A stretch of 64,000 nt of DNA from Carex sylvatica (Eukaryota; Streptophyta; Magnoliopsida; Poales; Cyperaceae): contig CAXKVR010000201.1 in assembly GCA_964058845.1 (NCBI GenBank), positions 1 through 64,000 of the forward strand. The letters are read 5' to 3'. The notes beneath the pieces were generated by a model that saw nothing but the letters and a program-made list of their open reading frames with translations, ran no database searches and was not told the origin of the DNA. Within the stretch, counting starts at the first letter, position 1. Each line of letters starts with the position of its first letter. Positions 22,111 to 33,546 of the stretch are shown piece after piece. A program made the translations under genes and the position numbers.

Positions 22111-22534
22111 CCGTCGTACAAAAACTTAAACTGAGTTTTTGAGGCACTAAACGATTTTTTTTTAAATTCTGATGCTTTGAATAACCAGGGGTGACGCCTG
22201 GGTGATATTCGGATCCGTCTCGTCCCCCCCTTTCGAAAAGTGGTCATACGCACAAATCTGACTTTCATAGCCAAAATTATGGATGTTTAAAGTTTCTTAG
22301 AAAGCTGAACTTTAGAAATTCATAACTAACAGTAGAAAAATCCAAATAAATTGAAATTTGTGTCAATTATGTGTATTTTTGAATGTTCTACATTCTGGTG
22401 TAATCACTTTTGCACTTTGGTCCTTGTATTAGTCTAGACTTGCTGATTTACCGTTGCAAATGCCGCCGCATGGGCTATGTATATATTATGTATATGTATA
22501 ATATATGTATATGTATAATATATGTATATGTATA

Positions 22535-22566
<32 letters not shown>

Positions 22567-23214
22567 CAAGCTTCTAAATAGCTAGCTATAGCGGTTTTGG
22601 AGCAAGAAAGCTAAGCTACGGGCTAAAACTGCGCTAATCAAGCTACGGCCGCTATAGCGGTAATAGCGGTCCGCTATAGCGAGTAGCGTTCCGTTATAGC
22701 GAGTAGCGTGTAGCGGCAATAGCGGTTCGCTATGCTACATGGGTTATGATTTTGCAATTTTTTTTTTTTACTTTATCAAGCTATATCAATATAATAGAAC
22801 ATTTGCGGGCTATACCGCTATATCAATTAATTTTTTTATTTTATTTTATCAAGCTATATCAATACAATGGAACATGTGCGAGCTATACCGCTATATCAAT
22901 TAAATTTTGAATCATGCATTAATATATGGTAGTGGTATATTTTGAATATAAAATATATCGATAGTGTTTGAATTAGGGATATTTTGAATGATAATTTGAA
23001 CTTTGTATTGGTTTAATATGAATATTAGAACTTCTTAATTAATTTGGTATTTTTTTTCTTGATGAGACATTTTTACTATTAGTATAAATATAAAATATAA
23101 TTTTTGAAACATAAAAACGCTATTTATAATAGCTTTCGTTATAGCTCCGCTATTCGCTAAAGCTTTTTTTTTTGTCTCCCCGCTATGCCGCTATAAACGC
23201 TATTTAGAACCTTG
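22567..23214. mobile_element. hAT-like non-autonomous element rich in TAGCGG words
   Basis: Ends CAAGCTTCTAAATAGC and GCTATTTAGAACCTTG are near-perfect inverted repeats. Subterminal GCTATAGCGG/CCGCTATAGC words recur many times, as in hAT elements. Both flanks are ATATATAT, compatible with an 8-bp TSD but uninformative in a TA microsatellite. Confidence 0.72.
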
Positions 23215-23703
23215 ATATATATATATATATGTATGTATATCCTCCCTACTAAATAGCATGCATATTTTTTTGGGACCCAACCCTCTATTTGTTCAGAGAA
23301 GATCTGAGCCGTTGATTCCATAAATCTCAGCCACTCATCAAAACAGATCTCAATCTCAGCCTTTAATAAATAATTTTAATTTTATACACCTGTTTCATGT
23401 TATCAAACATGTAGAAATCTAAATTTAATTAAAAACGTATCAACTACATGAAAAGTCACATAGTAATTCAACAGAATTTTCCACGCGTTTTGCTTTTTCT
23501 CCCCGCTCCACGAATTCATATCCTCTGAGATATCTCAAATTTTGCATGACTTTTTGAAAAATCTAAATAATGGGGCCCTGCGCTACCCCCGAATAGGAAT
23601 CCGTATCCCTCTGCATTAACGCAAAAAGGAAAATCATAGCTGGAATAGCACTAGACATGCATGGGACAAAGAGATTGATATAATTCAAGCCAAGTGTGAA
23701 GTT
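23215..23703. other. Interior spacer of the 21411 MULE
   Basis: TA microsatellite, then non-coding DNA with AGATCTGAGCCGTTGATTCC-type words seen in other plant repeats. No gene. Confidence 0.35.
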
Positions 23704-23711
23704 ACGTGAAC

Positions 23712-24414
23712 CAGTGTAGTAAAATGCAGATCTATGCGGCACATATGCGGCCGCATATGCATTTGCGGTTGAATTCCGCATATAAAATCATTATGCGGTC
23801 CCAATATACGGGACCACTGATTCAAACCATTATCTATGTTCGGACCTTGAAATAACCTTCAGGCGCATTATTTGAGTCTAAATAGGCAGGTAAGAAACAC
23901 AGCGTTCCCACCTCCTCTTGTTTTATAGGAGCTTGAGCGCTAGAAATTACTTGTTTGATGATTGTGGGACTTATGAACCGCTGCAGTATATTACATACCG
24001 GCTCCAAAGGCAACGAGAGCAGTAAATGGCACAAGGAATTCACGTGCAGCTCCAGTATATACATGGGCTGCCCATATACGGGCTATTGGCCCAGAAGAAT
24101 AAAAGGCAAATTAACGAGATATTGCATCCCGTACATTACATGTGCAGCCATTTCTATAAAGCAAATAATGTATGATGGTAGGGCCTAATATTTAAATATA
24201 TATAATATAATATAATTTTAATAGGTGAGAAATTTCACTTATTTGTTAATAAGCTTCTAATATATTTGATATAGATGATCTAAATATTTAATTTTTAATG
24301 AAAATATCCGCATATATTAGTCCGCATAAAAATCCGCATATGCGGCCGTATACCGTATATGCGGTATGCGGTGGCCTTCCGCATACCTTCCGCATACCGT
24401 ATTTTATAACACTG
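23712..24414. mobile_element. hAT-like element with TATGCGG subterminal repeats
   Basis: Imperfect 8-bp TSD ACGTGAAC/ACGTAAAC (23704-23711, 24415-24422). Ends are CAGTGTAGTAAAATGC and its counterpart GTATTTTATAACACTG. TATGCGG/CCGCATA words cluster just inside both ends. No transposase. Confidence 0.82.
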
Positions 24415-24544
24415 ACGTAAACAGCCCAAACGCTAACAAAAAGAGTAAAGCACTACTAGTTTTCTCTGTTTTCTTCTTATTCAATGCCAGCAGGATCTAA
24501 TTAATATTTTGGCGTTTGGTGCATTCAGCAGAACCAAAAAGGAA

Positions 24545-24725
24545 ACTTTTGAGTTAATACATATATATCGTTCGATCAGCTTTAAAATTCGTATAAATTA
24601 AATCCGCACTAATATTGAAGACCCCCTATGATTTAGGAAGGAGCCGGATGGGCTCCGTTTACAATCGGACGGTCCATATCTATTAACTCAAAAGATTCTC
24701 TTTTGTGTTAATGCAGACGATGTGG
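24545..24725. repeat. Dispersed inverted repeat shared with 62445-62660
   Basis: TTTTGAGTTAATA on the left is inverted as TATTAACTCAAAAG on the right, with TCCGTTTACAATCGGAC-type sequence between. The same arrangement, diverged, occurs at 62445-62660. Probably a small MITE family. Confidence 0.5.
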
Positions 24726-24744
24726 ACTCCCCGAATAGGCATCG

Positions 24745-25171
24745 GTAGAGTAGGAAAAATGGCACGCTGGAGCCGGCTCCGTCACAAAATGGCACGGGTG
24801 TCAGATACGTGCCGTGCCTCGCGTGTCCCGTGCCGTGACCATTCGCGTGCCGTGACCATTCGCGTGCCGTGACCAATTGTTAGAAAAGAAGATACGGCAC
24901 GGCACAGCATGGAGATTACCTTCGACACGGCAGGGCACGACACGAAACACGGCACGGCACAAAACACGGCATGACACGGAAGATACGGGATTAGCTATAT
25001 ATTACTATTTTTAGATAAAGGTCAGTTATATTTCGATCCTCTTCTCTTTTTAGATACGGGATTGGCACGGCACGGCACGACTTGGTCACAGCACGTGAGT
25101 CACGGCGTGACTCGCAGGCCGTGACCACCCCTCATAATTTTGGTCACGGCACGGCATGTTTTTTCCACACT
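24745..25171. mobile_element. hAT-like element with GCCGTG subterminal repeats
   Basis: Exact 8-bp TSD AGGCATCG at 24737-24744 and 25172-25179. The left end TAGAGTAGGAAAAATGGCAC matches the right-end complement AGTGTGGAAAAAACATGCC. Many CACGGCACGGCAC/GTGCCGTGACC words follow inside, including three near-copies of CGCGTGCCGTGACCATT at 24780-24870. Confidence 0.8.
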
Positions 25172-25295
25172 AGGCATCGAACACGTCGGTCACGCAAAAG
25201 TTGAGATATCTTAGAAGATACGCACCCGCCCTCCACCGTCTCCGTACCAAAATAATATTTCGATCCCGTTGCAACGCACAGGCACTTGACTAGTA

Positions 25296-25372
25296 TAATA
25301 CAATACATGTATATATATGTATATATATGTATATATATGTATATGTATATGTATATATGCATATGTATATCA
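25296..25372. repeat. TATATG microsatellite
   Basis: (TATATG)n/(TATG)n simple repeat. Open frames over it are low-complexity artefacts. Confidence 0.9.
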
Positions 25373-25411
25373 TTGAGACAATCTAACTATATTTTCTGGT
25401 GTATATTTGAA

Positions 25412-25851
25412 GAGGAGGGTTCAAATGCACCCAAATTTTTGTACACCCAAATTTTTGTGCACCCAAATGCATCCTATCTTTCAAATCATTTTTCTCGGTT
25501 TTCAAAGTCCGAATAATCAATCCGAACCGTTAGATGCGCTCTATATATTAAGATGTGCATGAAGACCAAATTTTACATTTTTTGGAATTTTTTTTTGCTA
25601 TTTTTTAGATTTATTGAAAATTGCTGTTTTTAGCAAATCTGGACCATAAAAAAACAGCGATTTTCAATAAATATAAAAAAATAGTAAAAAAATTCCAAAA
25701 AATATAAAACTTGGTCTCCAAGCACATCTTAATATATAGATCGCATCTAATGGTTCAGATTGATTATTCGGACTTTGAAAACCGAGAAAAATGATTTGAA
25801 AGATATGGTGCATTTGGGTGCACAAAATTTGGGTGCATTTGAACCCTCCTC
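25412..25851. mobile_element. Palindromic MULE-type MITE, copy D of the shared-core group
   Basis: Exact 9-bp TSD ATATTTGAA at 25403-25411 and 25852-25860. Termini are GAGGAGGGTTCAAATGCA and complement. The arms run inward through TCCGAACCGTTAGATG and the core GAAGACCAAATTTTACAT (25561) to a loop near 25640. Nearly the whole 440 bp is one imperfect palindrome. Confidence 0.88.
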
Positions 25852-26286
25852 ATATTTGAATTAATGTCAAATCCTTAATTAGTGTTATCTTTAGACTTAT
25901 GATATCCAACTGACAAATCAAATCAATCAAAGTTATAAAGAGTTACGACATCACTTCATAAAAAGGTGGACTGCCCGGACCAGGGGCGGTCTGATCCCTA
26001 GTGGGGTGCCTCTGTCACGGGCGGTCCGCTAGGAGATTGGGCTGCCCGTGGGCCTGGCGGTTGGAACAATTTTGACAGAAAATTTAATGCAGAGGCATCT
26101 TTAAAATTATATATATATTTTTAGGATATTAATAAAAATGGCCGCATAGAGAAAATAACATAGATCACATCTAACGGTTTTATTTTGACGTTTAAGTTTT
26201 AAACTTTGAGTTATTTAAGTTTTTAAAAATAGAGACATGATGGAAGAAAAAAAATATAGAAACATTTGAGCCATCTCATCATATAT

Positions 26287-26650
26287 ATTATATTATTATG
26301 TATGGTTAACTTGTAGATGTAGTAAACGTTAGTGATATCTGTTCTATCATTATTTTCTATACAAATTAACTTTCTACAATTTATTTCTATTTTAAATACA
26401 AATTAACTTTTTACATTTTATTTCTATTTATTAAAAATTAACTTTCATGTTAGCTAGTATGAAAATTATTTTAACATGATGTTTTTGCTAAATTTATTGT
26501 TTACAAATAAAAAAAGATCTTCATTTTTAAGAAAAGGCGCATTAACAATTTTAATATTATTAAAAAAATTAACAATAAATTAAATAATAAAAATAATAAT
26601 AATTTAATAATAATATATTTTTTCCTACTTCTGATAAATTTTTTGACCAT
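26287..26650. other. AT-rich spacer
   Basis: Highly A/T-biased DNA with TTAACTTTCTACAATTTATT-like repetition; no gene. Confidence 0.4.
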
Positions 26651-26659
26651 GTCACTATT

Positions 26660-27979
26660 GAGTTTGGCTAGTATAACATCAGTGTCATTTCAGCCTATAT
26701 AACACCAACTCTAAAACCTATCAAATCGACTTCGAACGACTAATCCAAACTGTTCAAACCAATTTACATTATGTGTGATGCGTTTACATACAAATTTTTT
26801 ATATTTTCAAGTTATTTTAGTATCAAATCAAGCGGTCAAAATATTAAAAAATTAGGGGAAATTGGTTATTTGCCACTCCAAAACCTTCAAATTAGAAAAA
26901 TGCCACTCCAAAATTAGAATTCATCAAAATGCCACTCTAAACTTAGAAAATTCATAATTTTGCCACTCTAAATTATTAATGACCAAATTACCCTCCCCAT
27001 CTCTTCTTCTCCGTTTTCTTACTCTCCTCCGCCTCCTTGGTGGTTCTTCTCATCCGCCTCCTTGGTGGTTCTTCTCCTCCGCCTCCATTGAACATAGCAT
27101 CAGCACCGAACCAACACAGCTACACACAACAGGCAAGCAACAAGTTAGAGGGCAACACACCCAGCCAAACAAAACAAGCAAAGCAACAGGTCAAGGCAAA
27201 CAGAACCAGAACAGAACAGAGACAAACACAGCCAAACGCAACAAACAGGTAACAAATCGGAGAGCAAAGAACACAGCCAAGGCATAGGTCAGAGAGCACG
27301 ACAACACAGCCATGTGCATTGGCTTGCTGGGAAAATCAACAACCCGAGCAAGCCGCAAAAATTCAATCTTTCACAGCACCATCACAGAAAAAGGTAAGGC
27401 GCTAAAGCTTACCCGATTAGAGCAATCACAAAGGGAGGATAGTAAAAACGGCCGGTTCCAAGGATATCGCCTCGCCTCACGGCCGTTAGAAAGGATCAAC
27501 ACACCACCAATTTTAAGCGTCTCCGAGCACCAATTTAGCACCGAGAGACACCAGAACTGATCATAAGCAAGCAAAGAGAACCACCAGGGAGGTAGAGGAG
27601 AAGAAAATAATAGAGAAGAAGAGATGGGAGGGTAATTTGGTCATTAATAATTTAGAGTGGCAAAATTCTGAATTTTTTAAGTTTAGAGTGGCATTTTGAT
27701 GAATTCTAATTTTGGAGTGGCATATTTCTAATTTGAAGGTTTTGGAGTGGCAAATAACCAATTTTTCCAAAAAATTAATGTATTAAAATTAACCTAAAAA
27801 CTCACATATTTGACCGCTTGATCTAATACTAAATAAATTTAAAAAGTTATAAATTTTGCATGTAAATGCACAACTAATGAAGTAGATTGGTTTGAGTTTA
27901 CCGTTTGAAGTTGATTTGATAGGTTTTAGAATTGGTGTTATATAGGTTGAAATAACACTGATGTTATACAGCCAAACTT
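26660..27979. mobile_element. MULE-type element hosting a second MULE
   Basis: Exact 9-bp TSD GTCACTATT at 26651-26659 and 27980-27988. Ends are GAGTTTGGCTAGTATAAC on the left and GTTATACAGCCAAACTT on the right. The arms pair through AACACCAACTCTAAAACC/GGTTTTAGAATTGGTGTT. Interrupted by the element at 26855-27768. Confidence 0.85.
26855..27768. mobile_element. Non-autonomous MULE with phased TGCCAC boxes
   Basis: Exact 9-bp TSD AAAAAATTA at 26846-26854 and 27769-27777. Termini GGGGAAATTGGTTATTTGCC and complement. The left arm carries TGCCACTCCAAA-type boxes at 26871, 26901, 26930 and 26961; the right arm has the mirror set at the same 30/29/31 spacing. The core has a twice-repeated GCCTCCTTGGTGGTTCTTCT (27030-27080) and CA-rich DNA. 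Its open frames are not credible genes. Confidence 0.85.
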
Positions 27980-27988
27980 GTCACTATT

Positions 27989-29185
27989 CGTGCCAATTTA
28001 TCCTGATACAAAATTAAAATTTGAAGTATGCCGTAGTACTTGAACTCGATGGAATCCCAGGAATGCAAAATGCAAATACAATAATGCATATGTTGTATAG
28101 ATCCGAGAAATTTCCAAATAGTTTCGGGGTTGCAGTTCACGGGAATAAAACTCTGTTTGGACCATTACATAAAATTGGTGAGATGTTAATATGTTATACA
28201 ATTCTTGGCCTCTTTTTAACCAGTTGCTGTCCCCATATATTGTTGATGTAATGTAACCATTCTCTTGGATTTCGGGTTTTTTATTTTTTGGATTACGCGA
28301 AGGGTATTTCTCGGTCTCTGACGACGGACGGATAATATATTCGCATTCTTACTCTGTTTTTTTTTGTCATACAAGATATCCATGAAATCGGTGTATGAGC
28401 TTTCGTCGTCGGAGAACTTCTCAGCGAAATCAATTTAAATATACGAAAAAGAGTATGTAAAAATAAAAAATAAATAAATGAGTGATGCTATGGTAATGTG
28501 CGGAAATTTTTATTTCTACCATATTTACAAAAAAAAATAAACCAAAACACTTCAATTTAGTTCGAATTTGAATTTTACTCATGTAGCAAAATCATTTAGT
28601 CTCCAAATGGAATAGCAGCTCCAATTTTTTTTTTTTTTTTAAATGGCACACAACATTTTACGTAGAACATTTTTAATGCGTTCAAACAATTGTGTGGAAT
28701 CTATTATTGGAGGAATTCATTCAAACAATTGTTTAATCCATGCAAATTATTTTGGTGGGAGTGTGGGACACACACATATATAAACATATTATTTTACCAA
28801 TCAAATCTGCATTTCATTTTGCTGCGAACATTTTTTTAATGCATTCAAACACACACAATTGTGTGGGGCCCATTATATTATAAAAACATTTTGTTACCAA
28901 TTAGATTTATTTTCTAGTTCCAATGACCGAAAATTTTCCATGATGGTGCATCATAAAGTTTTGCTTGGGGCCACATGCCTAATTTTCGGCCTCCAATCTT
29001 TGAACCCGCAAAATAGTTTGACGGCCTGATTATTTCTCAAATTTTTTAGAATCTTAGGTAATTTAATTTATCTTTTTTTTGTGATTATGGTATAAATAAA
29101 AATTTCACAGTAATGTGCATATTAGAGATTGATCTGAGTTATAATTTTATATTTTTATTTTCATAGTTTAAATAGTAAATACGAA
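27989..29185. other. Non-coding spacer
   Basis: 1.2 kb of AT-rich DNA with no gene, RNA or clear element ends. An internal pair of TTCAAACAATTGTGTGG-like segments (28680-28870) hints at an old duplication. Confidence 0.4.
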
Positions 29186-29194
29186 CTATTAAAT

Positions 29195-29588
29195 GAGGAG
29201 GGTTCAAATGCATCCAAATTTTTGTGCACTCAAATACACTCTATCTTTTATTTTCATTTTCAAAGTCAAAACAGTTAATCCGAACCGTTAGATGTGATCT
29301 ATATATTAAGATGTGCTTGGAGATCAAATTTTATATTTTTTGAAATTTGTTTACTATTTTTTTAGATTTATTGAAAATCGCTGTTTTTTAGGTCCAGATT
29401 TGCTAAAAACAACGATTTTTAATAAATTTAAAAAAATAGTAAAAATATTCCAAAAAATGTAAAATTTGGTCTCCAAGCACATCTTAATATATAGATTGCA
29501 TCTAACAGTTCGGATTGACTATTCAGACTTTGAAAACGGAGAAAAATGATTTGAAAGATAGAATGCATTTGGGTGCATTTGAACCCTC
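29195..29588. mobile_element. Palindromic MULE-type MITE, copy E of the shared-core group
   Basis: 9-bp TSD CTATTAAAT at 29186-29194 and 29589-29597. Left end GAGGAGGGTTCAAATGCAT; right end GTGCATTTGAACCCTC, three bases shorter. The core GGAGATCAAATTTTAT (29319) and its inverse flank a loop with a CGCTGTTTTTTAGGTCC-like centre. It is the sister of the 25412 copy. Confidence 0.8.
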
Positions 29589-29599
29589 CTATTAAATAT

Positions 29600-32500
29600 G
29601 AGCAAGGCTTCTCTACTTTACAAAGTAAAAGCCCCTCTGTGCTTTGCGTTTTGGTTCCTTGGATGTGCTATAAAATTTGTGCAGATGAATCTGATTAGAT
29701 GTCAAAATTTTCGCTGGAATGAGATGGAACGCCTGTCCAGTTAATGGAGTTGTCCAGTAATGGACCCAGCCCCAACCCTCCATCTCTCTCATGCGTATTT
29801 GCCATCGCGGCGAGCTAAACCTAAATCGCAGAAGAATCCTCTCCTGCTCTTCTCTCCTCTCCTCTCTTGGCGACAGTCTTTTACAAATTTCTCCTCCGAC
29901 CAGCGCTTATCTCCTTTATCTCGGCGACACAGCTCCAGCGACGGTCGCGAGATCCTCTCCTCTATCAGCGGTTCACGCGGACCAGACCCTCTCTTGTACG
30001 AACTATCTCTGGAGTAGCAAAGTAGGTTTATCCCTCTCTTCTCTCTCTGTTTGTGAAAATTTAGCCCATCCTGTATAGAAACAGTAGAGTTTACAATCAA
30101 ACCTAGCTAACTACTGGTACAAATCCTACATCAGCACAGGAACTGGACTCAATCTGTTTATTCAGCTTTCTATTTTTTTTAAATGATACAAAGTTACAAT
30201 CAGGTCAGTACATATCACAAAATTCATGAGATCAAATGAAAAGTTTGTTTAGAGATTAAAACAGTGAACAAAGTGGTACGAATGAATTTTCTTTTATACT
30301 TACAATGTTCGCAATATTGTTTAGTGATTGTTGTTCATTTCTTTACTCATATTTCTTGCTGACATGTTTAATTTTATTGGCTCATTGTGATAGGTGAAAG
30401 GCAATGGAAATTAAGGGGCAAACAAAAAGAAGAAATTGAAGAATTCGAAGATTTTGTTAAGTTTTATTGGCTCATTGTTATATTTCCCTGTATCTCCTTT
30501 TTGGTTAATCATATGACAGCAATCGCGTGTATATTGTACTTTGTAAATTTAATGCTTGGAAATGATAGCTGCAATGTAATCATTCAGAAGCTTTTACTGT
30601 TTATGTGACTTTTGTGTACTGTTTTTTTTTTTTTATTGTGCTCAAATTTGTATGTATGTTTCTTATGAATTTTTAGGTATAAATCATGGTTTATGCGTGC
30701 ATGTGTGTTGTTCATGAATGTGTGCATTTTTATCTTCAATTTGGTTTTCTGAATTATGAAAACATGTGAATAATTACAGTATAATTCAAGATTAGGAGGT
30801 TGGCTACTATGCTTATATAAGCATATCCCCACATATGCTTATAACTCATTTTTGTATTTTCAATGTCCAAATGGTCGATCGGAACCGTTCATCTTGTTCT
30901 CCATATTAATATGTTCTTGGAGACCAAATTTTACATTTTTCTGAATTTGTTTACTATTTATTAAGCTAATTTGAAAATCTCTGATCCAACGGTGGCTTCT
31001 GATTTTACTGTTTTGTTAAGCCACCGTTGGATCAGATATTTTTAAAGTGGCTTAATAAATAGTAAACAAATTCAGAAAAATATAAAATTTGGTCTCCAAG
31101 AACATATTAATATGGAGAACAAGATGAACGGTTCCGATCGACCATTTGGACATTGAAAATACAAAAATGAGTTATAAGCATATGTGGGGATATGCTTATA
31201 TAAGCATAGTAGCCAACCTCTCAAGATTAGTATATGATTCTTCTTGGAACCGGACTGCTATAAAATTCAAAACACTCTTGCTTTGACAAACTGTATAATT
31301 ACAGTATAATTCTTATATCATAATTCTATCAAAATCAAAACTAGCAAATAATTGGCACTATCAAATACATGTAATCAACATCAAAATAATACATTTCAAA
31401 ACAATTATTAATTCTGCAAATAAAAAAAATCTTCTATAACATAAAAAGTTTTTACAAATTACAAGTACCAATTCCCAAGATACCCTCAACAAATTACTTT
31501 GATTCTTATCAAAGATTTCATAATTAGTTTAGAAGATACAATCAATCTAATTTCAACTTTCAAAATATCACCAAAATGACGACCTTTACAATTTAGACCC
31601 AAAAATATCTTCTTCTTCTTCTTCTATTGCCCTTATTCCTTGTATGGGTTACTCGAAAGCTGGAAAATTCTCAAACCCAATTTAAAGAGAGACACATAAA
31701 AGCAACCAAAACAACAAAATCTAATTTTTCAATTGTAATTTGGTTAACAAATTAATTAACACATATTACCCTGTCTGAGAGGTGGGTCCCTCTGCATCAT
31801 GTTGTCCATTCCAGAGAACAAATCAGGCTGATTTCTTACGAAGTTTTTATCTAGTTGAATTGCTAAGCACTTGGCTGACTCGTACTCTTCTCGTAACTGG
31901 CATTAACACTGCATTTGACTTTAGTTGCTCCTAAGTTCAGCAGAAAATGCACCAACAAAATCTAAGTATAAATGCTATATGACAAAATTATGCGCTGTAC
32001 CTAAACAGATAATAAAATTATGCATTGAACCTATGAATATCATTAATTTCTCAAAAGTAATTGAATGAGATAATGGAAGTGCCCCGTTAAATTATTGGAT
32101 CACATAGTAAAACTGTGATGTGTTGTCAATGAAACTACGACACCACAAGAAGCATATCTATACTTCTATACCAACTGATATGACACTGCAAAGAGCATAT
32201 TTATACCAACTTCAATGACATTAGGATGACTATTAACAGTACATATGACATGTCAATACCCCTATGCCTAATAAGCCACAAATGAGCAGTCGGACAAAGT
32301 TCAGATGAACCTAATAGATAAGTTGGATACGATTCTGCACAATCAGGTCCAGAACTATACAAAAGCAGGTACTGGAATCCGGTGCTCCTACAGTTATAAA
32401 GAAACTACATAATTGCAGATATAAATATAATACCCAAAATATGACAACAATTTTCAATCGGTGAGTCCGTACCAGTTTCAGCAAGTTTCAGCAAACCCAT

Positions 32501-33007
32501 TTTTTTTTAAAACCCTAATTTCAGAACAAATAGGTCTGAGGTTACCAATTTCCAATCGGTGACTTGTCTGAGATTTTCGCCGAGAGAGAGGTCTTAGTTC
32601 TGTCACTGGAGAAGAAGATGAGCTGTTGTCACTGGTGCCGAGAGGGAGCCGAGCACGAGAGCAATGATCCTTTCCAGAGCGGAGCACGAGAGCGCCGAGA
32701 GGGAGCCAAGCCGAGCACGAGAGCATGAGAGGAGCGGTAGAAGGGAGATCGCGTGAGAAATCAACTGGTGCGATTTAGTTCTAGAGGTGGCTTATAGAGG
32801 GTACGCTGTGAGAGAGGGGGTCGGGGTTTGGGGGGTTTATGTCACTGGACGGATCCAGTGAATTGAGAGACAAAAATCTATTTTCTAGCGACAAAATTTG
32901 AATCTGATCGGATTGAGTTTGCATGAATTTTGAAAGAGATTCAAGAGACCAAAACGCAAAAAATAGAGGGGCTTTTACTTAATTTGCAAAGTATAGTAGC
33001 TTTACTT
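29600..33007. mobile_element. 3.4-kb MULE without visible transposase
   Basis: Exact 9-bp TSD ATTAAATAT at 29591-29599 and 33008-33016. Termini GAGCAAGGCTTCTCTACTTT and the complement of AAAGTATAGTAGCTTTACTT; arms share AGTAAAAGCCCCTCT and TTTGCGTTTTGGT. Just inside each arm is GC-rich, leader-like DNA (29760-30050 plus strand; 32480-32800 minus strand) with open frames but no protein I recognise. This could be captured host gene 5' DNA (Pack-MULE) or promoter DNA of lost transposon genes. A MITE sits at 30796. Confidence 0.8.
30796..31220. mobile_element. Palindromic MITE, copy F of the shared-core group
   Basis: 10-bp direct repeat TCAAGATTAG at 30786-30795 and 31221-31230 (9-10-bp MULE-type TSD). 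Termini GAGGTTGGCTACTATGC and complement; subterminal TTATATAAGCATATCCCCAC is inverted on the other side. The core GGAGACCAAATTTTACAT (30919) and its inverse enclose a perfect CCACCGTTGGATCAG-type central hairpin. Confidence 0.87.
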
Positions 33008-33451
33008 ATTAAATATAATCTCCATATATATAAAAATGTATATTTGAAGAACATATATGTAGTTGGGGTATATTTCATGTACCAACAATAATACGAACCA
33101 ACATCACCCTGACAGAAGCTTCAAGAACCAACACAATAATGGAACTATTCACACATCGGCTATCAGAGAAGGCAAGTGAGGAATTAGAAACCTTGAAACA
33201 GAAGCTTGCACATGTCACATTAATGCAAGCGCAAGATGATGAAATAGAATGGCAATGGTCAGATATAAAAATATACATGGTGAGAAGCGCATATCAAAGG
33301 CTGAAAGACGGACCAAAAATACAAAGCTCGATACATCGAATTTGGAAATTAAGAGCACCACCACAAATGAAGGTATTTAAATGGTTACTACTTAGGAATA
33401 GATTACTGACAATTGATAACAAGAGAGGTTTTCAATTAGTTAGTAGCAATG

Positions 33452-33546
33452 TTATCAGAACCGGACCGGACATTGATCCAGTAAAGCTTCGGTTCAATGG
33501 TTTACTGATCGGACCGGCGGGTCAATCGGTTCAATTAGTAGACATG
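33452..33546. mobile_element. Tiny GGACCGG-rich insertion inside the LINE
   Basis: About 95 bp with AACCGGACCGGACATTG and its partial inverse (CGGACCGGCGGGTCAATCGG). It separates RGFQLVSSN from VLCKSDQE in the LINE. Flanks GTAGCAATG and GTAGACATG may be a diverged TSD. Probably a deletion derivative of a DNA transposon. Confidence 0.5.

Larger units (their letters stand above)
21411..26144. mobile_element. MULE with CGGCCATTTTTATTAATA termini, host to five nested elements
   Basis: The 9-bp TSD CATAGAGAA lies at 21402-21410 and 26145-26153. TIRs cover about 280-400 bp each side, including a GC-rich block with GACCGCC and GGGCGGTCCG words (21488-21580 and 25980-26065), which also occur in the 2744 MULE terminus. 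TTTTTATTAATACCC is shared with the fossil at 54486. No transposase is visible. The interior is filled by a half MITE (about 21955), three hATs (22567, 23712, 24745) and a MITE (25412). Confidence 0.85.
21115..26277. mobile_element. Outer MULE-type MITE split by a nested MULE
   Basis: The 9-bp TSD ATCATATAT lies at 21106-21114 and 26278-26286. Ends are GAGGAGGGTTCAAATG on the left and CATTTGAGCCATCTC on the right. Arms (21115-21401 and 26154-26277) pair through AATAGAGACATGATG-like DNA. The middle, 21411-26144, is a later insertion. The terminus matches the MITEs at 25412 and 29195. Confidence 0.8.

Noticed and set aside
22056..22274. Minus-strand ORF (72 codons)
   Set aside because: Overlaps a truncated MITE and has no coding character.
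25144..25516. ORFs of alternating Tyr/Ile
   Set aside because: Translation of a TATATG microsatellite.
26979..27287. Basic Thr/Lys-rich ORF
   Set aside because: Core of a non-autonomous MULE; two overlapping frames are equally open, and composition follows CA-rich DNA.
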